From: Salinisphaera orenii subsp. halophila YIM 95161
Lineage (GTDB): Bacteria > Pseudomonadota > Gammaproteobacteria > Nevskiales > Salinisphaeraceae
Direction: 5' to 3'
Assembly: GCF_003732545.1 (NCBI RefSeq)
Contig: NZ_AYKF01000001.1
Span: 124,001 to 188,000 of the forward strand
DNA: 64,000 nucleotides
Shown here: piece after piece, positions 31,244-40,059 of the stretch
Layout: each line of letters opens with the position of its first letter
Numbering within the stretch: position 1 is the stretch's first letter
The notes under the pieces: generated by a model
The model's input: the letters and a program-made list of their open reading frames with translations, nothing else
Databases searched by the model: none
Told to the model about the DNA's origin: nothing
Made by a program: the position numbers and the translations under genes

Positions 31244-33370
31244 TCAGGCGTTGGCGTCGTCCGTCGAGAGCACGACCGCGTCCACCGCCGCCAGCCCTTG
31301 ACCGGCCGGCATCACCAGCAGCGGGTTGATGTCCACCGAGGCCAGCGTGGCCGCGTTGGCGGCCGCGAATTCGGACAGCCGCACCAGGGCATCGGCCAGC
31401 GCGTCGACGTCGGCGGGGGCGGCGCCGCGGGCGCCGGTGAGCAGCGGATAGCCGCGCAGACGCTGGAGCATCGCGCGTGCTTCGGCCGGGCCGAAGGGGG
31501 CGAGCTCGAAGGTCACGTCTTCGAGAATCTCGATGAATACGCCGCCCAGCCCGGCCATGACCATCGGCCCGAAGGTGGGATCGTTCTGCACCCCCACCGC
31601 CATCTCGACACCGCCGGAGAGCATGGCGGCCACCAGCACGCCGTCCAGACGCGCCTGCGCGTCGTAGCCGCGCGCGTTGGCCATCACGCGATCGTAGGCC
31701 GCTCGCACCGCGGCCTCGTCCTGCAGGGACAAGGCCACCCCACCGGCATCGGATTTGTGCAGGATGTCCGGCGACGCGATCTTGAGGACCACCGGAAAGC
31801 CGATTTCGGCCGCGGCCGCCGCGGCATGGTCGGCGCTGGCGGCGCGGCGCGCGGGTACGACCGGCACCCCGGCGTCCGCGAGCAGCGCCAGCGCATCGAA
31901 CTCGGCGTAGCGCTGCCCGGCAGCGACCCGCGCCGGACAGTCGACCGCGGTCCGCTGCCAGGGCGTCGAATGCGCCAGCCGACGCCCGAGATCGGTCAAG
32001 GCGGCGGCGGTGTCGACGGCGGCGGTCGGATCCTCGAAGACCAGATAGCCGTCGGCCTCGAAGTCGGCCTGCGCCTCCGGTGTGCACATGGCCGCGATCA
32101 TCAGCACGTTGTCCGGATACTCGCGGCGCAGGGCCTGCAGCGGCGGGCGCAGCTTGGCCGCCAGCGCCGGCGCCAGCGGCAGCATGGACAGGAAATTGAC
32201 GATGACGTCGTAGTTGCCTTCGCGCAGCATCACGCGCTGAAAGTTGGCGTTCATCTCCGGGTCCGAGACCGGCTGCGCCGTGGTATCCACCGGATTGCGC
32301 GTGGTCGCGTTCGGCCACATGTCGTGCAGCTCGCGCTGGGCGGCCTCCGGCATGGGCGCGACGTCGAGATCGTGATGCGAGGCGGCGTCCGCCATCATGA
32401 TGCCGACGCCGCCCGAGACGGTGATCAGCCCCAGCCGGTTGCCGCGCGGCAGCGCGCTGCGGGCGGCCGCGTGGGCGACATCGATGAATTCGCGGATGCT
32501 GTGGGCGCGATACACCGGATAACGCCGGAACAGCGCATCGTAGGCCGCGTCCGCGCCGGCCAGATTCGCGGTATGCGACATCGCGGCCGCCGCGCCGATG
32601 TCCGATTCCCCGCCCTTGAGCGCGATCACCGGCTTGCCGCTGGCCTGAACCGCGTCCAGCGCGGCCTTCATCCGCTCGCCGTCGCGACAGCCCTCCAGAT
32701 GCAGCGCGATCACGTCGGTATCGGCGTCGGCGGCCAGATAGGCGAGGCAGTCGGCGGCATCCAGATCGCACTCGTTGCCGGTGGTCACCAGCCGGCTGAG
32801 GCCCAGTCCGCGCGCCCGGGCGAGGGCGAAGCAGTGCGAGCCGAAGGCCCCGCTCTGGGTGACGAAACCGATCCGCCCGGCCTGGGGCAGGCCGCTCTGA
32901 ACCGAGCTGGAGAACGTCGCGATCAGCCCGCGCGAGATGTTCATGCCGCCCAGGCAGTTCGGCCCCAGCAGACGCACGCCGTATTCCCGGGCCGTGGCCA
33001 GCAGCTGCTGCTGGGCCTCGACGCCGGCCGCGCCGATCTCCGCGAAACCGGCACTGAAGATGATCGCCGCGCGCACGCCGCGCCGACCGCATTCGGCCAC
33101 GGCATCGACCACCGCCGCCGCCGGGATGGCCAGGATCGCCAGATCCGGCCGTTCCGGCGTATCCAGCACCGATGCATAGGCCATCAGCCCCTGGACGACA
33201 TCGCGGTTGGGGTTGATCGGATAGATCGGGCCTGCGAAGCCGGCCTGCTTGAGATAGTCCACCGGCCGCCCACCGATGCGGGTCGGCTCCGCGGACGCGC
33301 CGATGATGGCAACCGCGTTCGGTTCGAGCAGGTTCTGTACGGCTTGGGGATCGGGCGCACGCGACGTCAT
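31244..33370 (-). CDS. NDP-forming acyl-CoA synthetase (acetyl-CoA synthetase, ADP-forming type), copy 1
   Basis: This 708-residue fusion has a CoA-binding Rossmann domain (VAIIGASAEPTRIGG, about 15-140), a succinyl-CoA-ligase-like domain with the phosphohistidine candidate His266 in MSHTANLAG, and a C-terminal ATP-grasp domain (about 490-700) with GFPVVLKIASPDILHKSDAGG. Members make an acyl-CoA from a carboxylic acid, CoA and ATP. There is no acetyltransferase domain, so it is not a Pat protein. It is the last gene of the six-gene catabolic series, 142 bases after the TAXI gene. The substrate is unknown. Confidence 0.88.
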   Translation of the reverse strand: MTSRAPDPQAVQNLLEPNAVAIIGASAEPTRIGGRPVDYLKQAGFAGPIYPINPNRDVVQGLMAYASVLDTPERPDLAILAIPAAAVVDAVAECGRRGVRAAIIFSAGFAEIGAAGVEAQQQLLATAREYGVRLLGPNCLGGMNISRGLIATFSSSVQSGLPQAGRIGFVTQSGAFGSHCFALARARGLGLSRLVTTGNECDLDAADCLAYLAADADTDVIALHLEGCRDGERMKAALDAVQASGKPVIALKGGESDIGAAAAMSHTANLAGADAAYDALFRRYPVYRAHSIREFIDVAHAAARSALPRGNRLGLITVSGGVGIMMADAASHHDLDVAPMPEAAQRELHDMWPNATTRNPVDTTAQPVSDPEMNANFQRVMLREGNYDVIVNFLSMLPLAPALAAKLRPPLQALRREYPDNVLMIAAMCTPEAQADFEADGYLVFEDPTAAVDTAAALTDLGRRLAHSTPWQRTAVDCPARVAAGQRYAEFDALALLADAGVPVVPARRAASADHAAAAAAEIGFPVVLKIASPDILHKSDAGGVALSLQDEAAVRAAYDRVMANARGYDAQARLDGVLVAAMLSGGVEMAVGVQNDPTFGPMVMAGLGGVFIEILEDVTFELAPFGPAEARAMLQRLRGYPLLTGARGAAPADVDALADALVRLSEFAAANAATLASVDINPLLVMPAGQGLAAVDAVVLSTDDANA

Positions 33371-33512
33371 CGGCAGCAGACCTCTGGCTTTTTCTGTCGA
33401 CTGTATACGGTACTCGAAAAACAGCGAAAAATCGATGCCGCAGCAACCTGGCCGGACACGCGGCTAGCGCGGGGCGACGGCCCGCCGCCCCGCGGTCCGG
33501 CGGCACCCGGCC
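33371..33512 (-). promoter_or_regulatory. Gap upstream of acyl-CoA synthetase 1
   Basis: This 142-base gap inside the operon holds the near-palindrome CTGTATACGG (33401-33410). It resembles TGTATAC half-sites bound by FCD-type GntR regulators, but the match is short. No terminator was recognised. Confidence 0.2.
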
Positions 33513-34670
33513 CTAGCGGAAGACCACCCGCATGTCCGAGGCCTCCAGCGCGCGGGCCCGGGTTTTCATCCAGCCCTCGCGGAAAGCCTCGGCATCGGCG
33601 GGCGGGTCGCCTGCGTTATAGCGCTGCCAGGTCTCGGCCAGCAGCTCCTGGCGGGCGACCAACCGATCCTGATGCGCCTGCATCGAATCGTTCCACTCGC
33701 CGATCTCCTTGTAATAGCGCACGACCGCGTCGTGGAACGGGATGATCCATTCCATGTTCTGGCGCTCCAGCGCGTAGCCGTCGTTGCCCGGCGCCGCGTC
33801 CTTGTAGCGATCGTGATCCTCGGTCATCACCTTGATCAGACCGTAGGCGGTCTTGTCGTCGAGATCCGGCGTACCCAGCAGGATCGGGTAGGGATAGGTC
33901 GCCCCCGCCCACGGCTGCTCGGGGCCGTAGTCGCCGGCGGCCGAGGTGATCTCGGCCGGCTGGAAATACGGCGCCACCGACTGCAGACGCGCCCAGGCTT
34001 CGGCGTCGTCCGGGTCGAGCCGCGGCCAGACGATGCCCCGCGGGCTGGCCGCGAGCCGCTGGACGTGCGGCGCCGTGGTCGAGGCGTAGGAGGCATCCGC
34101 CCGGTCGGCGATGATGTCGTCGAACGACGCCCCGTAGCCCGGATAGGTGACGCGCTCGACGTCGTCCCAGGTCAGGCCGCCGAAGGCCAGGTACGCCTCG
34201 GTGCCGAGATTGATCGCATCGGCGCCGCGGATGTAGGCCACCCGCCTGCCTTCCAGGTCGGCCGGGGTATCCACGTCGATGTCGCCGGCCACGGCCAGGC
34301 CGAGGCCGAAGCTGGCCGTCGAGGTGGTGATCACGCGCAGCGGCTGCGGTCCCCATTCGGGCCCGCTGAACATCATCACGCCCTCCGAGGCGAAATAGCT
34401 GGAGATGCCGCAGGCACACAGCGGCACCCGGCCGGTGCGCAGCGGCGTCATGCGCGAGACATCGTTCTCCCCGGGCAGAATACGCACCGCGGTGTCGTAC
34501 TCGTTCTGCAGCAGATTGCCGACGGCCACCATCTGGGTGTAGCCGGTCGAGCCGGTTCCGTAGGCGGTCATCACCAGCGTGGAGGGCAGATCCACGCCCT
34601 CCGCCGCCATCGCGCCACCGGCCGTCAGCGCGAGCGCCGCGGCCATCCCGATTCGCTTGATTCCCTTCAT
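33513..34670 (-). CDS. TAXI-family TRAP transporter solute-binding protein
   Basis: This 385-residue periplasmic protein has a signal peptide cleaved after AGGAMA (about 22). The TAXI opening pattern TLVMTAYGTGSTGYTQMVAVGN follows, then RVAYIRGADAINLGTEAYLAFGG and repeated aromatic substrate-cleft segments. TAXI proteins hand carboxylate substrates to a fused DctQM membrane protein. No such membrane component is encoded nearby, so the partner is elsewhere or the gene is an orphan. Its place between the synthetase and crotonase genes suggests uptake of the acid degraded by this pathway. Confidence 0.88.
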   Translation of the reverse strand: MKGIKRIGMAAALALTAGGAMAAEGVDLPSTLVMTAYGTGSTGYTQMVAVGNLLQNEYDTAVRILPGENDVSRMTPLRTGRVPLCACGISSYFASEGVMMFSGPEWGPQPLRVITTSTASFGLGLAVAGDIDVDTPADLEGRRVAYIRGADAINLGTEAYLAFGGLTWDDVERVTYPGYGASFDDIIADRADASYASTTAPHVQRLAASPRGIVWPRLDPDDAEAWARLQSVAPYFQPAEITSAAGDYGPEQPWAGATYPYPILLGTPDLDDKTAYGLIKVMTEDHDRYKDAAPGNDGYALERQNMEWIIPFHDAVVRYYKEIGEWNDSMQAHQDRLVARQELLAETWQRYNAGDPPADAEAFREGWMKTRARALEASDMRVVFR

Positions 34671-34749
34671 GCCGTTTCTCCTGTCGTTGTTGTTCTGACG
34701 GCCTTGTGATTCCCGGACCGCGGCGATCGCGCCGCGGTCCGGCGCGCGC

Positions 34750-35487
34750 TCAGGCCTCGCTTCGCCGGCGCTGCGACCACATCTGGGTCGCGCGTTCGAA
34801 ATGCAGGGCCGCGTCCCAGTCCATGCCGGAGGCGCCCAGCTCCGTGCGGAAAGAGCGCACGGCCTCGCGTGCCAGGGCCGGATCGGCGGCCGGACGCCGG
34901 GCCAGCTCGAGCGCGAAGTCCTCGACCTCGGCGTCCGGCAGTGCCTTCCAGGCCATGCCGGTGCGCTCGGCAGCGGCGCCGTCCAGCTCTTCGCTGAACA
35001 GGCCCATGGCCGAGGTCGCCTCGCGCCCGGCGGTCCGCCCGGCGATCGTGAAGAAGCCGCCGCCCGGATGGATTCCGATGCGCAGAAAACCCGCCAGGAT
35101 GCGCGCGTCCGTCGCGACCACGCGCAGATCGGTGGCCAGCATCAGGTTGATGCCGGCGCCGACCGCCGCCCCGCGCACGGCGGCGATGGTCGGCACCGCC
35201 AGCGAGCCGACCCGCCGGAAGGCGTTGTAGATCGCGCTGAACTCACGGTAGGTCGAATCCTCGGCCTGGTCGGCGCCCGGATTCCAGCGGCGACGGTCCG
35301 CGCCCGAGCAGAACGTGCCCTCGGCGCCGCGCACCACCGCGGCACCGATCGTCTCGTCGGCGTCTATCTCGTCGCAGACCGCGGCGAGGCGGCGCCCCAT
35401 CTCCGGGGTCAGACCGTTTTTGACCTCCGGCGAGTCGACCGTGATGATCGCCACGCCGGCCTCGCGCGCCCAGTGAATATCGCCCAT
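34750..35487 (-). CDS. Crotonase-fold enoyl-CoA hydratase/isomerase family protein
   Basis: This 245-residue protein has the crotonase core: TFCSGADRRRW, the oxyanion-hole segment VRGAAVGAGINLMLATDLRV, and IGIHPGGGFFTIAGR. The usual Pro-Glu before the IG-x-x-P segment is replaced (AGFLRIG). The standard two-Glu hydration chemistry is therefore not assured, and isomerase or other crotonase reactions are possible. It lies 79 bases upstream of the TAXI gene and 12 bases after acyl-CoA synthetase 2, in one operon. Confidence 0.85.
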   Translation of the reverse strand: MGDIHWAREAGVAIITVDSPEVKNGLTPEMGRRLAAVCDEIDADETIGAAVVRGAEGTFCSGADRRRWNPGADQAEDSTYREFSAIYNAFRRVGSLAVPTIAAVRGAAVGAGINLMLATDLRVVATDARILAGFLRIGIHPGGGFFTIAGRTAGREATSAMGLFSEELDGAAAERTGMAWKALPDAEVEDFALELARRPAADPALAREAVRSFRTELGASGMDWDAALHFERATQMWSQRRRSEA

Positions 35488-35499
35488 GAACAGCTCCTG

Positions 35500-37659
35500 T
35501 CAGTCGTCTCGGGAATCGACCGCGGCCGGCGGCGAGACGAGCACGTCCACCGCCATCGCCCCGCGACCGGCCGCGGCCACGATCAAGGGGTTGATTTCGA
35601 ATTCGCCGATGCGGCCCTCGCCGAAGGCCATCGCCTCGGACACGCGCACGATCACGTCCACGGCCGCATCGACATCGGCCGGCGGCGCGCCGCGAAAGCC
35701 GTCCAGCAGCGGCCAGGCGCGCAGCCGGCGCAGCAGGGCGCGGGCGCCATCGGCGTCGATCGGCGCGAGCGCAGAGGCGGTGTCGCGGTAGAGCTCGGTG
35801 GTCACCCCGCCCAGGCCCACGGTCACGATCGGCGGAAAACCCTCGGCCGCCGCCGTGGCGCCGATGACCAGCTCCACGCCGGACTCGATCATGGACTGCA
35901 CCTGCACGCCGGCCACGGGGACGTTCTTCGCCCGGGCCGCGGCCATCAGCGACTCGTAGGTGGCCTCGGCCGCCTCGGCGCTCACGCCCAGGCGCACACC
36001 GCCGATGTCGGACTTGTGATCGAGGGCGCCGCCGGCGAGCTTGAGCGCGGCCGGCGCGCCCAGCGCCTCAACCGCCGCCCGCGCCGCCGCGGCCGAATTC
36101 ACGATCGACGAATGCGGCCGCGACACGGTCAGCGCATCCAGCAGCGCCTCGCCGTCGAGCCGCCCGCCGGCCAGCACCCCATCCAGGCGCGCCCGGTCGA
36201 TACGCGGCGTGGACGGCGCGGCGTCGATCACCGCGGCCTGCGCCAGTCGGGCCGCGGCCCGGACCGCCCCGTCGACGCTGGCGAACACCGGCATGCCGGC
36301 GGCGCGCAACGCCGCGCGGCCCTCGGCGGTCAGATCGTGTCCGGCCAGCCAGACCACCAGGATCGGCTTGTCGAGCGCCTGCGCCGTGCGCACCAGATCG
36401 CGCGCCAGCTTGCGGCCGTTGTCGCCGACGACCATCGTCAGCAGCACCAGCACCGCGTCCACCGAATCGTCGGCGCCGACCGTGTCGCAGACCGCGCCGA
36501 AGGCGTCGTCGCTGCCCAGAATCTGGGCGGTGACGTCCACCGGATTGGCGAGCGCGCCGAAATCGGGGATCAGCGGGGCCAGCGCGTCGCGCGTGGCCGG
36601 AGCGAGCTCGGGCAGCGCCAGACCGTGCTCCGCGCAGCGGTCCGCGGCCAGGCTGCCGGCGCCGCCGGAGGTGGTGACCACGGCGATCCGTCGACCGCGC
36701 ATCGGCGCCAGCGCGGCCCGTGCGGCGGCCACCGCCAGCAGCTCGTCGAGATCCTCGACCTGGATCACCCCGAAGCGCTGCGAGACCAGCCGAAAACCGG
36801 CGTCGTTGCCGAGCATCGCGCCGGTGTGGGACGCCGCCGCGCGCTGGCCCGCGGCCGAACGGCCCGACCGCAGCACCACCAGCGTCTTGCCACGTTCGAA
36901 GGCGGCGCGGGCGAGATCGGTGTAAGCCGCGCCGTCGCCCACGGCCTCGACGTAGAGCATGATCACGCGCACGGCGTCGTCGTCGACCAGCGCGCGGGCC
37001 ACCTCGACCAGATCCAGATCGGCCTGATTGCCGGTGCTCGCCCAGGCCGTCAGGCCGAGCCCCATCTCGTTGGCCAGATCCAGGATCGAGCCGCCGATGG
37101 CCCCGCTCTGGCCGACATAGGCGACCCCGGCCTCGCGCGGCGCGCGGGCGCGCACGGCCGCGGAGGTGAAGGTCGCGCACAGCGAGGCCGGCGCATAGAG
37201 CAGCCCCTGGCAGTTGGGCCCGAGCACGCGCACGCCGGCCTCGCGGGCGGCATCGCGCAGCCGGGTCTGCAGATCGGCACCGGCGTCGCCCGTCTCGCCG
37301 AAGCCGGAGGCGAACACGATCACCCCCGCCGCCCCGACGGCCCCGGCCTGGTGCACGACCTCGATGACCCGCGCGGCCGGCACCATGACCAGCACCAGAT
37401 CGACCGGCGCCGGCACCGCGTCCAGCGACGGATGGCAGGGGTGGCCGTCGATCTCGTCGTAGTTGGGGTTGACCGGATGGATCTCGCCGACGAACCCGTG
37501 CTCGACCAGAAAGGTCAGCGGCCGCGCCATGGTCGAGCCGGGACGCCCGGACACGCCCACCAGCGCCACGCTGCGCGGGGCGAACATGCGCGCCAGCGCC
37601 GGCCGATCGTCGCTGCGGCCGGCGTCGCCGGCGTGTGCGGTGTTAATGGATCCGCCCAT
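35500..37659 (-). CDS. NDP-forming acyl-CoA synthetase, copy 2
   Basis: This 719-residue protein has the same three-part layout as the gene at 31244. The CoA-binding domain contains SVALVGVSGRPGSTMARPL. The ligase domain has His278 in AASHTGAMLG. The C-terminal ATP-grasp domain contains APAALKLAGGALDHKSDIGG. The two copies are clearly divergent, so they may act on different acids of one pathway, or one may be the acid-activating and the other a product-releasing enzyme. It lies one base after acyl-CoA dehydrogenase 1. Confidence 0.88.
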   Translation of the reverse strand: MGGSINTAHAGDAGRSDDRPALARMFAPRSVALVGVSGRPGSTMARPLTFLVEHGFVGEIHPVNPNYDEIDGHPCHPSLDAVPAPVDLVLVMVPAARVIEVVHQAGAVGAAGVIVFASGFGETGDAGADLQTRLRDAAREAGVRVLGPNCQGLLYAPASLCATFTSAAVRARAPREAGVAYVGQSGAIGGSILDLANEMGLGLTAWASTGNQADLDLVEVARALVDDDAVRVIMLYVEAVGDGAAYTDLARAAFERGKTLVVLRSGRSAAGQRAAASHTGAMLGNDAGFRLVSQRFGVIQVEDLDELLAVAAARAALAPMRGRRIAVVTTSGGAGSLAADRCAEHGLALPELAPATRDALAPLIPDFGALANPVDVTAQILGSDDAFGAVCDTVGADDSVDAVLVLLTMVVGDNGRKLARDLVRTAQALDKPILVVWLAGHDLTAEGRAALRAAGMPVFASVDGAVRAAARLAQAAVIDAAPSTPRIDRARLDGVLAGGRLDGEALLDALTVSRPHSSIVNSAAAARAAVEALGAPAALKLAGGALDHKSDIGGVRLGVSAEAAEATYESLMAAARAKNVPVAGVQVQSMIESGVELVIGATAAAEGFPPIVTVGLGGVTTELYRDTASALAPIDADGARALLRRLRAWPLLDGFRGAPPADVDAAVDVIVRVSEAMAFGEGRIGEFEINPLIVAAAGRGAMAVDVLVSPPAAVDSRDD

Positions 37660-37660
37660 G

Positions 37661-38743
37661 TCAGAGCCCGCTCACCAGCGGCCAGAGGCCGTCGCCGCCG
37701 GCCGCGATCGCATGCTCGCCGATGATCGCCTGCCAGTGGGGCTCGGCGCCGAACTCGTCGCGCCAGGACCACAGGCGACGGGTGAAGTACTGCAGTTCGT
37801 GCTCCTGCGTGAAGCCCATCGCCGCCAGGACCTGATGCGCGATCGCGGCGCTGCGGCCGGCCGCCTCGCCCACGCGGGCCTTGCCGATGGCGATCATCAG
37901 CGCGGCGTCGCGATCGGCGGCGATCGCCCGGGCGGCGGCCTCGGCGGCGGTGCCGGCCGTCGCCACCTCGCCGGCCATGGCCGCGAGCTGCTGCTGGACC
38001 GCCTGAAAACGCGCGATCGGGCGGCCGAACTGGCGGCGTTCGTTGGCGTAGTCGGTGGCCAGCGCGAGCGCGCGACGCATGGCCCCGGCCGCCTGCAGCG
38101 CCCGCAGCAGCGCGCCCCAGTGCTGCACGGTGGGCGTATGTACGGGGCAGTCGGCCGCGGCCAGCACCGGCGCGTCGGCGAGCCGGGCGCTGTCGCGCGG
38201 CTCACCGGCCAGACTGGCATCGTGGCGCCAGTCGAGGTCGTCGGCAGCCAGCAGCACACGCTGCGGGGCGCCGTCGGCGTCTGCATCGGCAATGACGTAA
38301 GCGGCGTGGCGGCCCCAGGCGATGCGATCGAGCGTGCCGTCCACGCGCCAGCCGCTGCCGACCCGACGCAGCTGCAGCCGCGAGTCCGCCGCCGCCAGCG
38401 TGACCACACCGTCGTCGACGCCGCCGTCGAGGCCCGCGCGCAGATGATTGCCGACCAGGGTTTCGGCCAGCGGCAGCGGCAGTGCGTGGTGGCCGGCGAG
38501 TTCGGCCAGCGCCAGACCGTCGGCCAGCGCGAGACCGGCGCCGCCGTCGGCCTCGGCCCGCAGCGCCCGCGGCAGCCCCATCTCGACCAGGGCATCCCAG
38601 TCGGCGCGCGGGAACTCGCCGGCCTCGGTCGCCTGCCAGAGTTCGCGGCCGACGCGATCGGCGAACAGCCGACCGGCGGCGTCCAGCACCATGTCGCGCA
38701 GGTCGTCGCCGCCCGCGTCGTTGTTCGGATCGACCGTGCTCAT
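37661..38743 (-). CDS. Acyl-CoA dehydrogenase family protein, atypical subunit
   Basis: This 360-residue protein has the C-terminal helical domain of acyl-CoA dehydrogenases, with ALATDYANERRQFGRPIARFQAV (ERRQFG-type motif) and FTQEHELQYFTRRLW. The middle domain lacks the usual FAD-binding Ser/Thr segment seen in its partner and is shortened. Its start overlaps the stop of the second dehydrogenase gene by four bases. Paired, unequal dehydrogenase genes elsewhere encode heteromeric enzymes for steroid or branched side chains, so a heteromer is likely here. Confidence 0.85.
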   Translation of the reverse strand: MSTVDPNNDAGGDDLRDMVLDAAGRLFADRVGRELWQATEAGEFPRADWDALVEMGLPRALRAEADGGAGLALADGLALAELAGHHALPLPLAETLVGNHLRAGLDGGVDDGVVTLAAADSRLQLRRVGSGWRVDGTLDRIAWGRHAAYVIADADADGAPQRVLLAADDLDWRHDASLAGEPRDSARLADAPVLAAADCPVHTPTVQHWGALLRALQAAGAMRRALALATDYANERRQFGRPIARFQAVQQQLAAMAGEVATAGTAAEAAARAIAADRDAALMIAIGKARVGEAAGRSAAIAHQVLAAMGFTQEHELQYFTRRLWSWRDEFGAEPHWQAIIGEHAIAAGGDGLWPLVSGL

Positions 38744-39891
38744 CGCAGACCCAGCCCCCGCGCGATGATCCCGCGCAGTATCTCCCGGGTGCCGCCCCGG
38801 ATGGTGAAACACGGCGCCGACAGCACGCTCTGCGCCAGCGCCTCGCCGTAGAGATCGCCGCGGGTGAGCGAGGCCTGCTCCGGCACCAGCAGGCGCGCGA
38901 TCTCGGGGATCTCCTGCTCGAAGGCCGTGCCCACATCCTTGACCATGGCCGCCTCGAGTTCGGGCGAGGCGCCGCGTTCGAGCATGCCGGCCACCGACCA
39001 CGACATCTGCCGCAGGGTGACCAGGTGGGCGACCAGCCGGCCCACGGCCACGTTCGACCGGGCGTCGGCGGTCTCGGCCAGCCGGGCGACCAGCTGGCGC
39101 AGCAGCTGGAAGGTGCTGAGGATGCGGTCCGGGCCGCTGCGCTCGAAGGCCAGTTCGCCGGTGACCATCTGCCAGCCGGCGCCGATCTCGCCGACGATCA
39201 TGTCGTCGGGCACGAAGGTGTCCTCGAACAGCACCTCGTTGAATTCGTGGGCGCCGTAGAGATTGTGGATGGGGCGCGTGGTCACGCCGTTGGCCGCGTC
39301 GATGGCGACGATGAACTGGGTCAGGCCGGCGCGCCGATCGTCGCCGGGCGGCGCCGTGCGGGCCAGCGCGATCAGGTAGTGCGCCCGATGCGCCACGCTG
39401 GTCCAGATCTTGGTGCCGTTGAGCCGCCAGCCCCCGTCGGTGCGGGTGGCGCGCATGCCGACCGAGGCCAGGTCGGAGCCGGAATCCGGCTCGCTCATGC
39501 CGATCGCGAAATAGCACTCGCCCGCGGCGATGCGCGGCAGGATCGACGCCCGCGCCGCCTCCGAGCCGTTGGCCAGTATGTTGTTGCCGCTCTGGCGATC
39601 GGCGATCCAGTGCGCGCCCACCGGCGCGCCGGCGGCCAGCATCTCCTCGATCACCACGTGACGATCCAGGGCGCTGGCCTCGCAGCCGCCGTAGCGCTGC
39701 GGCCAGCGCATACCGATGAAGCCGCGCTCGCCGCAGCGGCGGCTGAATTCGGCGTCGAACGTGCCCCAGGAATTGCGGTGGGGCGTGAACCGCCCCGCCG
39801 CGAGCTCCTCGGCCAGAAACGCTCGCACCTCGTCGCGAAGTGCGAGCGTCGACGCCGGCAGCGTGACCGGATCGAAACGAAACGAAACCAT
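38740..39891 (-). CDS. Acyl-CoA dehydrogenase, FAD-binding subunit
   Basis: This 383-residue protein has the full dehydrogenase layout. The middle-domain FAD/substrate motif is FAIGMSEPDSGSDLASV, WRLNGTKIWTSVAH follows, and the C-terminal flavin-binding ending is RGGTREILRGIIARGLGL. It oxidises an acyl-CoA to the enoyl-CoA, passing electrons to electron-transfer flavoprotein. The ATG at 39891 has an AAGGAGGAG ribosome site. A longer open frame upstream is rejected. It is the first gene of the catabolic operon, divergent from the LysR gene at 40060. Confidence 0.92.
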   Translation of the reverse strand: MVSFRFDPVTLPASTLALRDEVRAFLAEELAAGRFTPHRNSWGTFDAEFSRRCGERGFIGMRWPQRYGGCEASALDRHVVIEEMLAAGAPVGAHWIADRQSGNNILANGSEAARASILPRIAAGECYFAIGMSEPDSGSDLASVGMRATRTDGGWRLNGTKIWTSVAHRAHYLIALARTAPPGDDRRAGLTQFIVAIDAANGVTTRPIHNLYGAHEFNEVLFEDTFVPDDMIVGEIGAGWQMVTGELAFERSGPDRILSTFQLLRQLVARLAETADARSNVAVGRLVAHLVTLRQMSWSVAGMLERGASPELEAAMVKDVGTAFEQEIPEIARLLVPEQASLTRGDLYGEALAQSVLSAPCFTIRGGTREILRGIIARGLGLR

Positions 39892-40039
39892 CGGCTGTGC
39901 TCTCCTCCTTCTGCACCCTGCCCCGACCTTCCCGACACGGGCGGCCGGCAAACGTGCGGTCGGCTCGAAACGGCCGACGCCCCGACTATAGGCACGGGCC
40001 CGCGGGCCCGACAGCGGCAATCGATCAGGCCCGGGCAAA

Positions 40040-40051
40040 CTTATTGTTAAG
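40040..40051. promoter_or_regulatory. Candidate LysR operator in the divergent promoter
   Basis: CTTA-TTGT-TAAG is a short inverted repeat 8 bases before the LysR gene, in an otherwise GC-rich 168-base divergent region. It may be the regulator's own site or part of its -10 element (TATTGT at 40042-40047). Confidence 0.3.
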
Positions 40052-40059
40052 CTGGCGTC

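Noticed and set aside
31298-33745. Open frame of about 815 codons on the plus strand
   Set aside because: It is antisense to the acyl-CoA synthetase and is rich in His, Gly and Arg, as expected for a shadow frame in high-GC DNA.
34801-37725. Open frame of about 970 codons on the plus strand
   Set aside because: It is antisense to three recognised genes and has low-complexity Arg/His/Gly composition with no domain.
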